A stretch of DNA of 64,000 bases, taken from contig JBAXTE010000015.1 of NCBI GenBank assembly GCA_037130365.1, positions 24,795 to 88,794 on the forward strand, in the 5' to 3' direction. The translations under genes and the position numbers were made by a program. How positions within the stretch are numbered: position 1 is the stretch's first letter; the number at the start of each line of letters is the position of its first letter. Below the pieces are notes generated by a model. That model was not told the DNA's origin. It made no database searches and worked only from the letters and a program-made list of their open reading frames with translations. Below are positions 18,903 to 28,168 of this stretch, piece by piece. This stretch comes from JBAXTE01 sp037130365 (GTDB lineage: Bacteria; Bacteroidota; Bacteroidia; Bacteroidales; WCHB1-69).

Positions 18903-19332
18903 GAAAAAAGAAATATACTAATAGCGCAATGGAGCAACGTAAATGGTGAAAGGTACATGTTTCGAAAAATATCAAATCTTCGATGTTTGTTATTTTAGTG
19001 GATAATTGAAAAAATAAAAATTGCTTTAGAAAGTTTCTGCTTTTAGGGATTACAGGGCCAATGGTTCTTGCTTCTACATACTTACAGTTTATGCATTTAC
19101 ACACATAAACAACATACATTATTCATTTCCGCATTTCCGCTACCACAAGCATTTAGGAACACTTAACTAGAATTATTCTAAATTTTGTTTTCATTCTAAT
19201 ATGTATATAAATTAAATGTATATTTGTACAAATTTTTAAAATGGTGAATTATCTCACCATGTATTGTACTGTATTTACGCTAAATATCTGTTTATCTGTT
19301 AATTTTTGAAGACGCATTTAATAATAAAAAAT
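18903..19332. other. Divergent intergenic region between two T9SS cargo genes
   Basis: About 430 bases with no convincing gene. On the plus strand a -7-like TATATTTG lies at 19219-19226 and a perfect stem ATGGTGA-N6-TCACCAT at 19241-19260, just downstream of the predicted transcription start. This places the stem in the 5' leader of the large T9SS protein gene, where it could act as an RNA element or an operator. Confidence 0.4.
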
Positions 19333-22300
19333 ATGAAAAAACAAATTTCCTCATTAAAATCCATTTTTGGTACAGTTGCACTTCTAGTTGCAATGCTCAC
19401 CCCGAATATGAGCTGGGGACAATATTCAGGTACTGGTACGTTTACAAAAATTACATCTCTTACTGATTTAACAGATGGCTATTATGTGGTTGCGTATGGG
19501 ACAACTTTTGCGATGAGCAATACAAATGCAGGAACTTTTTTTGCAAGTACTTCAATAACACCTGTATCAAGTGTAATTACTAATCCAACAGCGGCAATAG
19601 TTTGGAAAATTCAAACACATGCAGATGGTGGTAGAACAATATATAATGAGGCCACTTCAAAATATGTATCTTTTACCGGTACATCTAATGCAGCAATGGC
19701 TGTTGCAAGTGTAACAGGTGGTTCAGAACGTTGGACTTTTGCTTGGTCATCCACCGTTTTTACTGTTACAAATGTAACTACCACAACAAGACTTTTGAAG
19801 TATAATACAGCATCACCACGTTTTGCTTGCTATACTACTGGTCAACAAGATATTACTCTTTATAAAATGCCTAGTTCTCTCACTACACCAACTTTATCGC
19901 CAGATATCATTGCAAATACTGTAGATAATCCTATAGATATCACATTTACAGATGACGCTGCTTGGAGAACTGCCATAACAGCAGTAAAAATTGGTGGAAC
20001 AGCGTTAACCGCTACTACAGATTATGTAATTACTGCCGGCAATATTCAATTAAAACCATCGGGTGGAAATGTATTATTAACAGCATCTGGTTCAAAATCA
20101 GTTACTGTAGAAGCCAATGGCTATAGCGCAGCACCTGCTACTCAAATAATTAATGCTGGTGTGCCAACTGCCAACTCTACAACTTCTATAAATTTGGCAT
20201 TAGCGCCAAATACCTCCCGAACGGTTACTTGTACTGCAAAAGATCAATATAATAATTTGGTTTCTGGTTATACGTTTAAATATGATGCATCTATAACAAA
20301 TAACAATGCCACTACCTCAGAGTCATATACCATTGATGGAACAGCTCGTACATCTACAACAAATGATGTTAATGTTGCAACTGCTACAAATGTAAGTGGT
20401 GTAGCAACTTTTACTGTTGCTGTTCCTGCAACATTAGATGGTAGCGACGGAATTAGCGTTCAAGTGCAATTATCAAATGGGTCTACAAATATTGGATCAG
20501 CATTCTCGTATGCACAATTAGCATCTCAAACAATTACTTTTGGAACGCTTTCACCTGTCACGTATGGTGATGGAACTTTTGCTATTTCTGCAACTGGTGG
20601 TGGCTCTGGTAACGCAGTAATTTTTACCAGTTCAAATACTGCTATGGCCACTTGTACGGGCACTAATGGAACTACAATCACTATTATTGCTCCAGGAACC
20701 TGCACCATTTATGCTGACCAAGCAGGTAATGGAAGTTATAACGCAGCAATTCAGGTTGGGCAATCACTACTTATTAATAAAAAAGAACTAACTGTTACTG
20801 GCGCTACTGGAAATAATAAAGTATATAGTGGAACCAATGCTGCTACAATTTCAGGGACTTTATCTGGGGTTATTGGAGCTGATGTGGTTACATTAAATAA
20901 AACTGGAACATTTGCTACTGTTGATGTTGCAACTGATATTGTTGTTACATCAACTTCTACTCTTTCGGGTACTGATGCTGCAAAATATTCTCTCACTCAA
21001 CCAACCGGATTAACTGCTGATATTACAAAAGCAGCTCAAACGATTACCTTTGGCGCATTAACAAACAAAACCGTTAACGATGCAGATTACGCTCCGGGTG
21101 CAATTTCCGCTACATCTGCAACTAATCCAATTTCGTATACCAGCTCAAATCTTGCAGTTGCCACTATAGTTGCAAATCAAATACATATTATGGGAGTTGG
21201 AACAACGACCATAACCGCTTCACAAGCAGCAAGTGCTAATTATAATGCTGCTACAGATATACCTCAATCATTAACAGTTACTACTGGACCAATATTGGCA
21301 TGGCAGTTTGGATCTCCAGCTTCTACAGGAAGTGAAGCTACTTTTACAGCAACAACAATTAATTCCAATATAAATACATCTTCACTTTCTAGAGGAGTTG
21401 GTATAATGGCTACTGGTTTGGCTAGAGGATTTTCTGCTAATGATTGGACTCCTGCTGCTACAAAAGCAACAGCCGTTACTAATAATGACTATTACCAGTT
21501 CACTGTTAAAGCAAAAGTAAATTATAAAGCTTCACTATCATCATTGGATGCGACTTTGCGCCGAACTTCAACTGGACCTAATGCTTATATTTGGAAATAC
21601 AGTCTAGATGGAACAAATTTTACTGAAATTGGTTCTGATGTTAGTTTTACAGGTACTGCTGATGGAGCTGCTCAAACTCAAATAAATTTATCTGGAATTT
21701 CAGAACTTCAAAATGTTACAAATGCTACCACAATTACTTTCAGATTATATGCTTGGGGAGCAACTGATGTTTCAGGCACATTTGCAGTTGCTAGATATGC
21801 AGCTGGTATCACAACAAATTGTTTAGCAATTGGTGGTACTGTTGAATGTGCTACACCAGCCACTCCTACAACAACGTTAACTCAACCTACTTGTGCAGTT
21901 CAATCGGGAACAATTACCATTACTGCTCCCACGGGTGTGACATATAGCATTGATGGGTCCGATTACTCAAATAATACTGGTATCTTTAGTGGTCTAGCAC
22001 CAAACACATACAGCGTGACAGCAAAGAATGTTTGTGGCGCTATTTCAGCTGTTGCAAGTGTAACCATCGATCCAATTCCTGCAACACAATGGACTGGTGC
22101 TACCAACAACGAGTGGAGCATAGGAACCAATTGGTGTGGGGGAGTTGCTCCATCTTCATCAACAGACGTAATTATTCCTTCAGGAAAATCACCACAAATT
22201 AATTCAGCAGTTGGAAGTCCAGCTGAGTGTAATAACTTAACTATTCAATCGGGTGGTACTTTGACAATTAACGCAGGAAAAGCGCTTACAGCTTATGGAA

Positions 22301-23979
22301 ATACAGTTATTGAAGGAACTTTTACCGTTAAAGCAGATGTATCTAGTGCTGGTAGTTTTATTAGCAAAGGTACCGTAACAGGAACTGCAAATGTTGAACG
22401 TTGGGTAAGTATTGTAAATAGTAATAATGGCAATACCCAACGTTGGGAATATATTTCATCTCCAATCGCATCTGCTTCATCAGCACTATTTACAACAAGT
22501 ATTCATGGATTAAGATATGTGAATGAACCTACAAACACTTGGGTGAGAATTGATAATGCAGCTCCTCAAACGATGGCAATTTTTAAAGGGTATACCAGAA
22601 GTTATCAATCGGCTACAAACGATGGTGGTAATCAGGCAATTACTTATAATGGTGCATTAAATACAGGTTCACAATCTATTGGACTAACATATACCGCTGC
22701 AGCACCAGGAACTAACCATGGTTGGAATTTAGTGGGTAATCCATACCCAAGTGCTATTGATTGGGATGCAGCTTCGGGTTGGACTAAATCAAACATCGAT
22801 GGTGCCATTTATTTTCGCAAAAACGGTACAGCATGTACATATTTAAAAGATGCTGCTACTGGTGGAGCATCAAACATAATTCCTCCAATGCAAGCATTCT
22901 GGGTTAGAGTATCTGCTAATTCTACACTTACTTGTACCGATGCTGTTAGAGTTCACGTTGCTATACCAGCATACAAAACCACACCAGAAAACACACTCCA
23001 TCTTACGGTTTCTACGAATGGAAAAAGTGGCTTATCCGATGATACTTACATTCGTTTTAAAGATTATGCTACCGATGTTTTTGATAATTCTTGTGATGCG
23101 TTTAAAATGTTTGCAGAAGATGCAGCATTTCCTCAAATATACACCATAACTGGCACTGATTCTTTGGCAATCAATAGCTTAAGTGCATTAACTAGCGATC
23201 GTGTTATTCCACTCATGTTCAAATCAACTGCTGTTGGAACATTTACACTTACTGCCGAATTGGTTTCGAGTTTTGCAAATAGTGGCTATTATGTTTTCTT
23301 GAAAGATAAAGAAACCGGAATCATTCAAAACTTATCGGAAAATCCTCATTATCAATTTTCTACATCCACAATAAAAGGAAACGATCGTTTTGAAGTTCAG
23401 TTTAAATCAAATACAACTCCATTGCCAATTGACCTAATCAGTTTCGATGCAAAATGTGTGAACAACCAAGTCGCATTAAACTGGTCAACTGCTTCAGAAG
23501 TAAACAATGACTTTTTCTCAATTGAACGTAGCAAAGATGTTTTAAATTGGGATTTAGTAGAAAAAATTCATGGTGCTGGCAATAGTAATCATTTGATAAA
23601 TTATTCGTCAAAAGATGTTGAAACAACTGGTGGCACTTCATATTACCGCTTAAAACAAACCGACTTTGATGGCAAAACCGTTACCTATAGTCCTGTAACC
23701 GTTACTTGTGCTGATAATTCTACACAAACATCAGTATCATATTTTCCAAATCCATTTACATCGGAAGTAAAAGTAGAAGTTAAAAACTCAACATCAGAAA
23801 CCGCTACTGTTACAATTTACGACATCTTTGGAACAAAAGTTTATACAAGGGTTCTAAATATCGATGAACTTGGGGACAAATCAATTATCTTGAATCTATC
23901 TGATTTAGCAGCTGGTGTTTATGGCGTAGAATTTCGTTCCGCAACATATTCTAATATTTCAAAAATCGTGAAAAAATAA
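19333..23979 (+). CDS. Very large T9SS-exported protein with YDG/MBG-type repeats
   Basis: A 1548-residue secreted protein. The signal peptide (MKKQISSLKSIFGTVALLVA) ends near SWGQ. About residues 30-200 resemble a lectin-like N-terminal region. The middle holds repeated Ig-like units of the YDG/MBG type (NKVYSGTNAATISG ... TADITK, and ITFGTLSPVTYGDG). A later domain begins AWQFGSPASTGSEATFTA, and a stretch with WTGATNNEWSIGTNWCGGVAPS is common in Bacteroidota surface proteins. The C-terminus is a T9SS type A sorting domain (YFPNPFTSEVKVEV ... GVYGVEFRSATYSNISKIVKK region). No enzyme domain was recognised, so adhesion or a structural surface role is likely. The ATG at 19333 is used; an upstream TTG lies nine codons before. 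The small peptide gene follows after 18 bp. Confidence 0.85.
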   Translation: MKKQISSLKSIFGTVALLVAMLTPNMSWGQYSGTGTFTKITSLTDLTDGYYVVAYGTTFAMSNTNAGTFFASTSITPVSSVITNPTAAIVWKIQTHADGGRTIYNEATSKYVSFTGTSNAAMAVASVTGGSERWTFAWSSTVFTVTNVTTTTRLLKYNTASPRFACYTTGQQDITLYKMPSSLTTPTLSPDIIANTVDNPIDITFTDDAAWRTAITAVKIGGTALTATTDYVITAGNIQLKPSGGNVLLTASGSKSVTVEANGYSAAPATQIINAGVPTANSTTSINLALAPNTSRTVTCTAKDQYNNLVSGYTFKYDASITNNNATTSESYTIDGTARTSTTNDVNVATATNVSGVATFTVAVPATLDGSDGISVQVQLSNGSTNIGSAFSYAQLASQTITFGTLSPVTYGDGTFAISATGGGSGNAVIFTSSNTAMATCTGTNGTTITIIAPGTCTIYADQAGNGSYNAAIQVGQSLLINKKELTVTGATGNNKVYSGTNAATISGTLSGVIGADVVTLNKTGTFATVDVATDIVVTSTSTLSGTDAAKYSLTQPTGLTADITKAAQTITFGALTNKTVNDADYAPGAISATSATNPISYTSSNLAVATIVANQIHIMGVGTTTITASQAASANYNAATDIPQSLTVTTGPILAWQFGSPASTGSEATFTATTINSNINTSSLSRGVGIMATGLARGFSANDWTPAATKATAVTNNDYYQFTVKAKVNYKASLSSLDATLRRTSTGPNAYIWKYSLDGTNFTEIGSDVSFTGTADGAAQTQINLSGISELQNVTNATTITFRLYAWGATDVSGTFAVARYAAGITTNCLAIGGTVECATPATPTTTLTQPTCAVQSGTITITAPTGVTYSIDGSDYSNNTGIFSGLAPNTYSVTAKNVCGAISAVASVTIDPIPATQWTGATNNEWSIGTNWCGGVAPSSSTDVIIPSGKSPQINSAVGSPAECNNLTIQSGGTLTINAGKALTAYGNTVIEGTFTVKADVSSAGSFISKGTVTGTANVERWVSIVNSNNGNTQRWEYISSPIASASSALFTTSIHGLRYVNEPTNTWVRIDNAAPQTMAIFKGYTRSYQSATNDGGNQAITYNGALNTGSQSIGLTYTAAAPGTNHGWNLVGNPYPSAIDWDAASGWTKSNIDGAIYFRKNGTACTYLKDAATGGASNIIPPMQAFWVRVSANSTLTCTDAVRVHVAIPAYKTTPENTLHLTVSTNGKSGLSDDTYIRFKDYATDVFDNSCDAFKMFAEDAAFPQIYTITGTDSLAINSLSALTSDRVIPLMFKSTAVGTFTLTAELVSSFANSGYYVFLKDKETGIIQNLSENPHYQFSTSTIKGNDRFEVQFKSNTTPLPIDLISFDAKCVNNQVALNWSTASEVNNDFFSIERSKDVLNWDLVEKIHGAGNSNHLINYSSKDVETTGGTSYYRLKQTDFDGKTVTYSPVTVTCADNSTQTSVSYFPNPFTSEVKVEVKNSTSETATVTIYDIFGTKVYTRVLNIDELGDKSIILNLSDLAAGVYGVEFRSATYSNISKIVKK

Positions 23980-23997
23980 ATAGAAAATATATTCAAA

Positions 23998-24186
23998 ATG
24001 AAAATCAAAGAAACAGAAAAGAATAGGTATTGTAGCCCCGAAATTCGAGTGATAAAAATTGATCATGAGATTTCGTTAGTGATGGCATCAGCAACAGGCG
24101 GTGGCGACCCTCCTCCAGGAGATGAAAATTCATCAATACAACCAGAACGCTTTGGTGGCAATCCATTTAAACTGCCTACAGCGTAA
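23998..24186 (+). CDS. Small 62-residue peptide, candidate precursor-like peptide
   Basis: A 62-codon gene 18 bp after the giant T9SS protein, so probably on its transcript, with a clear terminator at 24216-24260. The sequence begins MKIKETEKNRYCSPEIRVIK, continues with DHEISLVMASATGGGDPPPG and ends in RFGGNPFKLPTA. It has no signal peptide or membrane segment. The layout resembles RiPP precursors: a charged N-terminal half with a PEIRVI-type beta strand, a hydrophobic EISLVM stretch, a GGG junction and a short polar or proline-rich tail. I recall similar short Bacteroidota proteins with EISLVM followed by Pro-Gly-Asp runs, without known function. It precedes the PqqD/kinase/exporter genes but is separated from them by the terminator and a repeat. 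Being a real gene is likely; being a substrate of the cassette is speculative. Confidence 0.6.
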   Translation: MKIKETEKNRYCSPEIRVIKIDHEISLVMASATGGGDPPPGDENSSIQPERFGGNPFKLPTA

Positions 24187-24215
24187 TCTATAAAAGTTCT
24201 AATCGTATATAGCAT

Positions 24216-24260
24216 CATAGCTCTTTCAAACAATTTGAGAGGAGTTATGGTGTTTTTTTT
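24216..24260 (+). terminator. Rho-independent terminator after the small peptide gene
   Basis: A stem of about 15 pairs with one bulge: CATAGCTCTTTCAAA (24216-24230), loop CAA, and TTTGAGAGGAGTTATG (24234-24249), followed by eight T at 24253-24260. It separates the T9SS-protein/peptide transcript from the PqqD operon. Confidence 0.75.
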
Positions 24261-24261
24261 G

Positions 24262-24358
24262 AACGCAGATGTCTCAGCTGAATGCAGATTGCGCAGATTA
24301 TTTTTGTTTTTATCCGCGAAGATCCGCCTGATCTGCCTAATTCGTGTTCTATTTATTT
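24262..24358. repeat. Dispersed repeat family B, left flank of the export cassette
   Basis: About 95 bp beginning GAACGCAGATG and ending ATTCGTGTTCTATTTAT. It is in the same orientation as, and clearly related to, the copy at about 28080-28170: both have a GAACG start, GAATGC, a T-rich centre, ATCCGCGAA, and GTGTTCTATTTAT at the end. An open frame through it upstream of the PqqD gene is therefore repeat sequence and not protein. Confidence 0.7.
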
Positions 24359-24431
24359 AGTGATATATTCATCAGATGACTATTTACATCCTCTACTTAA
24401 AGATTTTTTGTATTTTTACATAAAAAATCAG

Positions 24432-24713
24432 ATGGACTTATCAGAATTATACCATAAGAAATCAAGTTTTGCAGCAAGAAATGTCGGTACAGAGATTATC
24501 TTAGTGCCAGTTAAAAATAGTGTTGCTGATATGAACGAGTTATTTACTTTAAACGAAGTTGGTAGTTTTATCTGGAATCATATTGATGGAGAAAAGTCTG
24601 AAAATGATATTGTTAAAGCACTAATTGTTGATTTTAACGTAGATGAAGAAAGAGCAATTAAAGATGTGAAGGAATTTATAGAAAGTTTAAAAGCTCTGAT
24701 TGAAAAATCTTAA
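24432..24713 (+). CDS. PqqD-like protein (RiPP recognition element fold)
   Basis: A 93-residue protein starting MDLSELYHKKSSFAARNVGT. It matches the PqqD superfamily: an N-terminal beta hairpin (EIILVPVKNSVADMNELFTL), then LNEVGSFIWNHIDGEKSENDIVKAL and a final helix rich in charged residues. PqqD-like domains are small winged-helix-like proteins that bind leader peptides in many RiPP pathways; others are found with HprK-like kinases in less studied loci. I start at the ATG at 24432; the longer frame reads through dispersed repeat sequence. The kinase gene follows after only 3 bp, so translation is probably coupled. The likely partner is a leader peptide or carrier that also meets the kinase and exporter. 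Confidence 0.8.
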   Translation: MDLSELYHKKSSFAARNVGTEIILVPVKNSVADMNELFTLNEVGSFIWNHIDGEKSENDIVKALIVDFNVDEERAIKDVKEFIESLKALIEKS

Positions 24714-24716
24714 ATT

Positions 24717-25601
24717 GTGTCAATTTTGAATTCGAAAACTATTTGTATTGCTGGCTTTATTATAAAATTATGTTCTGAAAATCAGGAGGGATTTCTTTTA
24801 GAGGAAGGATTTATTCCATTTCTGATCAATCATAATTCAAATGATTTTGATGTGTCGATAACTAGTGTAATTGGAATTCCAGAGGCTTTATTGATGACAG
24901 ATAATTTGCTTTTTGAAGCTAAAAATGAACAACAAAAATTCTTTTCAATTTATCAGCAGGGTGAATCGTATAAATTTATTGTTTATAATCAACAGCTAGA
25001 TAACAATGAAATTCAGCAGGTAGCAATCCTGAATCAAGACTTAAATAATTGGATTGTATATTCAGCAAAATCTGAAAATAATGAATTAGTATATCCCATT
25101 TTATATCCGTTGGGTCCATTAGTGATGTATTATTTAACCGTAAAATATGATGCGATTATGATTCATGCTTCTGGTGTTTTTGATGGACAGTATGGTAGGA
25201 TTTTTTCTGGAGTATCAGGAACTGGAAAATCAACGATTTCCTTTTTGTGGCAAAAAAATGGAAGTTTAATTATTAACGACGATCGTTTAATCATTCGCAA
25301 AGAGCACGATGATTATTACATATACAACACACCCATGTTTTACGCTGATATTCCTAAAAGAACTCAATTGCATTCGGTAAACTTAATTCATCATGCTTCA
25401 AGAAATAATGCAATTCGACTAAATGGAGCCATGGCTGTTTCGCAATTAATGGCTTTCTGTATACAACATAGCTATAATAATGCTTTCTTAGAACATCACC
25501 TCGAGTTTCTTTCTGGACTTTGCGCCCAATTGCCCGTGTACGATTTAGGGTTTTTACCTGACGATAATATTGTTAATTATATAAAAGCAAATGCAGTCTG
25601 A
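24717..25601 (+). CDS. HprK-like P-loop kinase
   Basis: A 294-residue protein with the C-terminal catalytic fold of HPr kinase/phosphorylase. IMIHASGV is the typical strand before the P-loop, GVSGTGKS at residues 165-172 is the Walker A, and the acidic pair in LIINDDRLI (188-189) stands where the second metal or catalytic aspartate is expected. The N-terminal half is not the usual HprK N-domain, so phosphorylation of HPr is unlikely. HprK homologues of this short class occur beside PqqD-like proteins; one (the paeninodin kinase PadeK) phosphorylates a lasso precursor. The start is GTG, 3 bp after the PqqD stop. Its end overlaps the exporter start by 11 bp. Kinase activity is inferred. Confidence 0.78.
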   Translation: MSILNSKTICIAGFIIKLCSENQEGFLLEEGFIPFLINHNSNDFDVSITSVIGIPEALLMTDNLLFEAKNEQQKFFSIYQQGESYKFIVYNQQLDNNEIQQVAILNQDLNNWIVYSAKSENNELVYPILYPLGPLVMYYLTVKYDAIMIHASGVFDGQYGRIFSGVSGTGKSTISFLWQKNGSLIINDDRLIIRKEHDDYYIYNTPMFYADIPKRTQLHSVNLIHHASRNNAIRLNGAMAVSQLMAFCIQHSYNNAFLEHHLEFLSGLCAQLPVYDLGFLPDDNIVNYIKANAV

Positions 25602-27834
25602 TCAATTATTTAATGAATTACATGAGCTGATTGACGAATTGCTTACCGATAATAAATGGGTAAAGCTCAAGGTTGGCGGGTATAGTATGTTCCCCTTTTT
25701 TAAGAATGGTGAGATTATTACCATTAAAAAATGTCCTGCTTCTGAACTTGTAATAGGAGATGTGGTTGTTTTTAAAATTAGGGATAAATGGATTGCGCAT
25801 CGGTTAATCAAAATCCAACTTATTGACAACAAAAAGATTCTAATTACCAAAGGAGATTCATGCAAAAAAATAGATTCAAAGTTTGCTGAAGAATGCATTA
25901 TTGGTAAAGTTGTATCTTTTTCTAAGAATCATCAACCGAAAAGCCTTGAAACGAAATATTATAAAATTATTGGAAGGATTATGGCTCAGTTTTCGACCAT
26001 TGTTACCCCGTTTATTGTCGCTTTATTATGGCTAGTTTTGCGAGTAATGAGAGTTTATAAAAGCATTAAGAATGTCTTTAAAAGTATGTTCTTTATTTGC
26101 CGAGATTCAAGGCGCATCGCATTCGTGAACATACTTATTTCTGTTTTTCAAGGAGTTCTACCTTTCGTAATTATTTATTTGATTAAACGATTAGTTGATG
26201 CAATTTCGGTAGTCAATTCATACACTGATAAGATTGATGCATATAAAGTAATCGGGGTTATTATTGTGGTCACAGGCATTGCTTTTCTAGCGCAATCTAT
26301 CTTATCGATTATAGGTAATGAAATTCGGGTAAGGCTTACTCAGTCGATTACGATGTATATTTATAGGTTGCTTCATAAAAAATATTCTTCATTAGAAATG
26401 GCTTATATTGAAGATGCAAATCAACAGGATGTTATTCATCGTGCAGTTCAAGAAGCTGGTTTTAGACCAATTAAAATGGTAAACGAAAGTCTTTCGGTAG
26501 TTCAATCTTTAGCCTCTTGGTTATTTATTGCAGTGATCTTGTTTACAATACATTGGGCTGTTTTTTTTCTGATAATAATTGCTGTTTTACCAGGTTTTTT
26601 AATCCGGATTAAATATTCAAAGAAATTTTATAATCTAAATAAAGAGAATAGCCCAAAAGAGCGTGAAGCACATTATTACAATAGAATTTTAACAGGACTG
26701 CCCTTTGCTAAGGAACTTCGGCTCTTCGGTCTTGAGAATTTCTTCACTGGCAGATTTAATAATATTCAAAAAGATTTATACCATAAAAAAAACAAATTAT
26801 CTCGGAAGCAGGCAATTGCAGATATTTATGCACAGACTTTTGCTATCGTGGTTATCTTTTTGTCCTTTGGATTTGTTGCTTATCTTGGCGTTAATGGTTC
26901 AATATCAATCGGCACAGTGGTGCTTTTCTTTTTGATTTTTCAGAGAGGATTTTCTGTAATGAAAGACCTTTTTCAGTCAATTGCAGGGTTATTTGGTGAC
27001 AATGTTTTTATAAATGATTTCTTTTATTTTTTGAAATTTTCGCCACTGCAAGAATTGTCCGAAGTTAAAGAAACGATAGCTCCATTACAAAAAGGAATTG
27101 TGGTCGAAAATGTGAGCTTTCATTATCCTTCTAGCCAACGGCAAGCACTTCAATCAATTTCATTACAAATTCCTGCGGGCAAAACGGTGGCGCTTGTGGG
27201 AGCAAATGGATCGGGAAAAACAACCCTCGTCAAATTACTTTGTGGGTTTTATACTCCACAGCAAGGTAGAATCTTATTCGATAATATAGATATTTCATCG
27301 ATAAATCCTGACGAAATTCGTGAGCAAATTTCTGCCGTTTTTCAAGATTTTGCATTATATAATTTAACAGCAAAAGAGAATATTGCTCTTGGGATGAATT
27401 CAAAACCGATAAATGATAGCGAAATTGAACAATCAGCATCTAATTCTGGTATTGCAGAAGTCCTTGCTAAACTCCCAAACGGATACGATAGTTTGCTTGG
27501 GAATTTGTTCGAAAAAGGGGAGGAGCTTAGCATTGGTCAGTGGCAAAAAATTGCAATTGCTAAAGCTTTTTATCGGAATACGCCAATACTTTTTATGGAC
27601 GAACCATCGAGTGCACTAGATGCAGAAACAGAATTACATATTTTGAACAACTTAAAATTATTGGCAAAAGATAAAACAACCCTCATAATAAGTCATCGTT
27701 TTTCGACAATTAAGTGGGTGGATGTGATATATGTTTTAGACGAAGGTGTTGTTGTCGAAAGTGGCGATCATGAAAAATTAATGGCATTAGAAGGCAAGTA
27801 TTTTAATATGTATCAGCACAGTGTGAATAAATAG
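25591..27834 (+). CDS. Signal-peptidase-like domain fused to an ABC exporter
   Basis: One continuous 747-residue protein. Residues about 20-110 resemble an ER/SipW-type (S26B) signal peptidase: GYSMFPFF with the nucleophile Ser32, WIAHRLIKI with His70 in place of the bacterial lysine, and KGDSCKKID with Asp89 and Asp95. A hydrophobic linker (about 130-155) leads to an ABCB-type transmembrane domain with segments near 180-200, 217-242, 307-340, 415-435 and 437-452. The ATPase has Walker A GANGSGKTT (537-545), a signature LSIGQ instead of LSGGQ (646-650), Walker B ILFMDEP and H-loop His702. By analogy with C39-peptidase exporters, it could cleave and export a peptide, here with a serine protease. 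It overlaps the kinase gene by 11 bp. Confidence 0.85.
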   Translation: MQSDQLFNELHELIDELLTDNKWVKLKVGGYSMFPFFKNGEIITIKKCPASELVIGDVVVFKIRDKWIAHRLIKIQLIDNKKILITKGDSCKKIDSKFAEECIIGKVVSFSKNHQPKSLETKYYKIIGRIMAQFSTIVTPFIVALLWLVLRVMRVYKSIKNVFKSMFFICRDSRRIAFVNILISVFQGVLPFVIIYLIKRLVDAISVVNSYTDKIDAYKVIGVIIVVTGIAFLAQSILSIIGNEIRVRLTQSITMYIYRLLHKKYSSLEMAYIEDANQQDVIHRAVQEAGFRPIKMVNESLSVVQSLASWLFIAVILFTIHWAVFFLIIIAVLPGFLIRIKYSKKFYNLNKENSPKEREAHYYNRILTGLPFAKELRLFGLENFFTGRFNNIQKDLYHKKNKLSRKQAIADIYAQTFAIVVIFLSFGFVAYLGVNGSISIGTVVLFFLIFQRGFSVMKDLFQSIAGLFGDNVFINDFFYFLKFSPLQELSEVKETIAPLQKGIVVENVSFHYPSSQRQALQSISLQIPAGKTVALVGANGSGKTTLVKLLCGFYTPQQGRILFDNIDISSINPDEIREQISAVFQDFALYNLTAKENIALGMNSKPINDSEIEQSASNSGIAEVLAKLPNGYDSLLGNLFEKGEELSIGQWQKIAIAKAFYRNTPILFMDEPSSALDAETELHILNNLKLLAKDKTTLIISHRFSTIKWVDVIYVLDEGVVVESGDHEKLMALEGKYFNMYQHSVNK

Positions 27835-27859
27835 AGTCTGCCGAAATAAAACTGAAACG

Positions 27860-28168
27860 ACATTAATACATTTGGATCGCTGATGACGCAGATAATTTTG
27901 ATAGCATATTTGAAGATGAGACAATTTGTTCCGAAAAACTTTAAATCTTTGATTTAACTGTTTTTCGAGAATCCTCTAAAAATCACAATCCGCTAGTTCG
28001 CGGATCTATTTTTAGGGAATGATTTGAAAATGGAGATAGCAATTTGCTTATCCTGCTCAATCCGCGTTCTATTTATATTTGGAACGTGATGACCCAGATG
28101 AATGCTGATTTTTGTTTTTTTAATCCGCGAATATCCGCTCAATCCGCGTAATCCGTGTTCTATTTATA
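27860..28168. repeat. Dispersed repeat family B, right flank of the export cassette
   Basis: The gap between the exporter and the convergent nucleotidyltransferase is made of family B sequence. About 27960-28050 shares CACAATCCGCTAGTTCGC and GGGAATGATTTGAAAATG with 15994-16060. About 28080-28170 is a direct copy of the left flank at 24262-24358. No reading frame or clear terminator was found apart from the repeat. Confidence 0.7.

Noticed and set aside
18869..19119. Open frame upstream of the M6 protease
   Set aside because: Lies in the divergent promoter region; no homology and no signal.
24282..24431. 50-codon N-terminal extension of the PqqD-like protein
   Set aside because: The extension reads through dispersed repeat sequence; the ATG at 24432 begins the family-like part.
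24432..28168. A complete lasso-peptide cluster
   Set aside because: No asparagine-synthetase-like cyclase and no transglutaminase-like leader protease are present.
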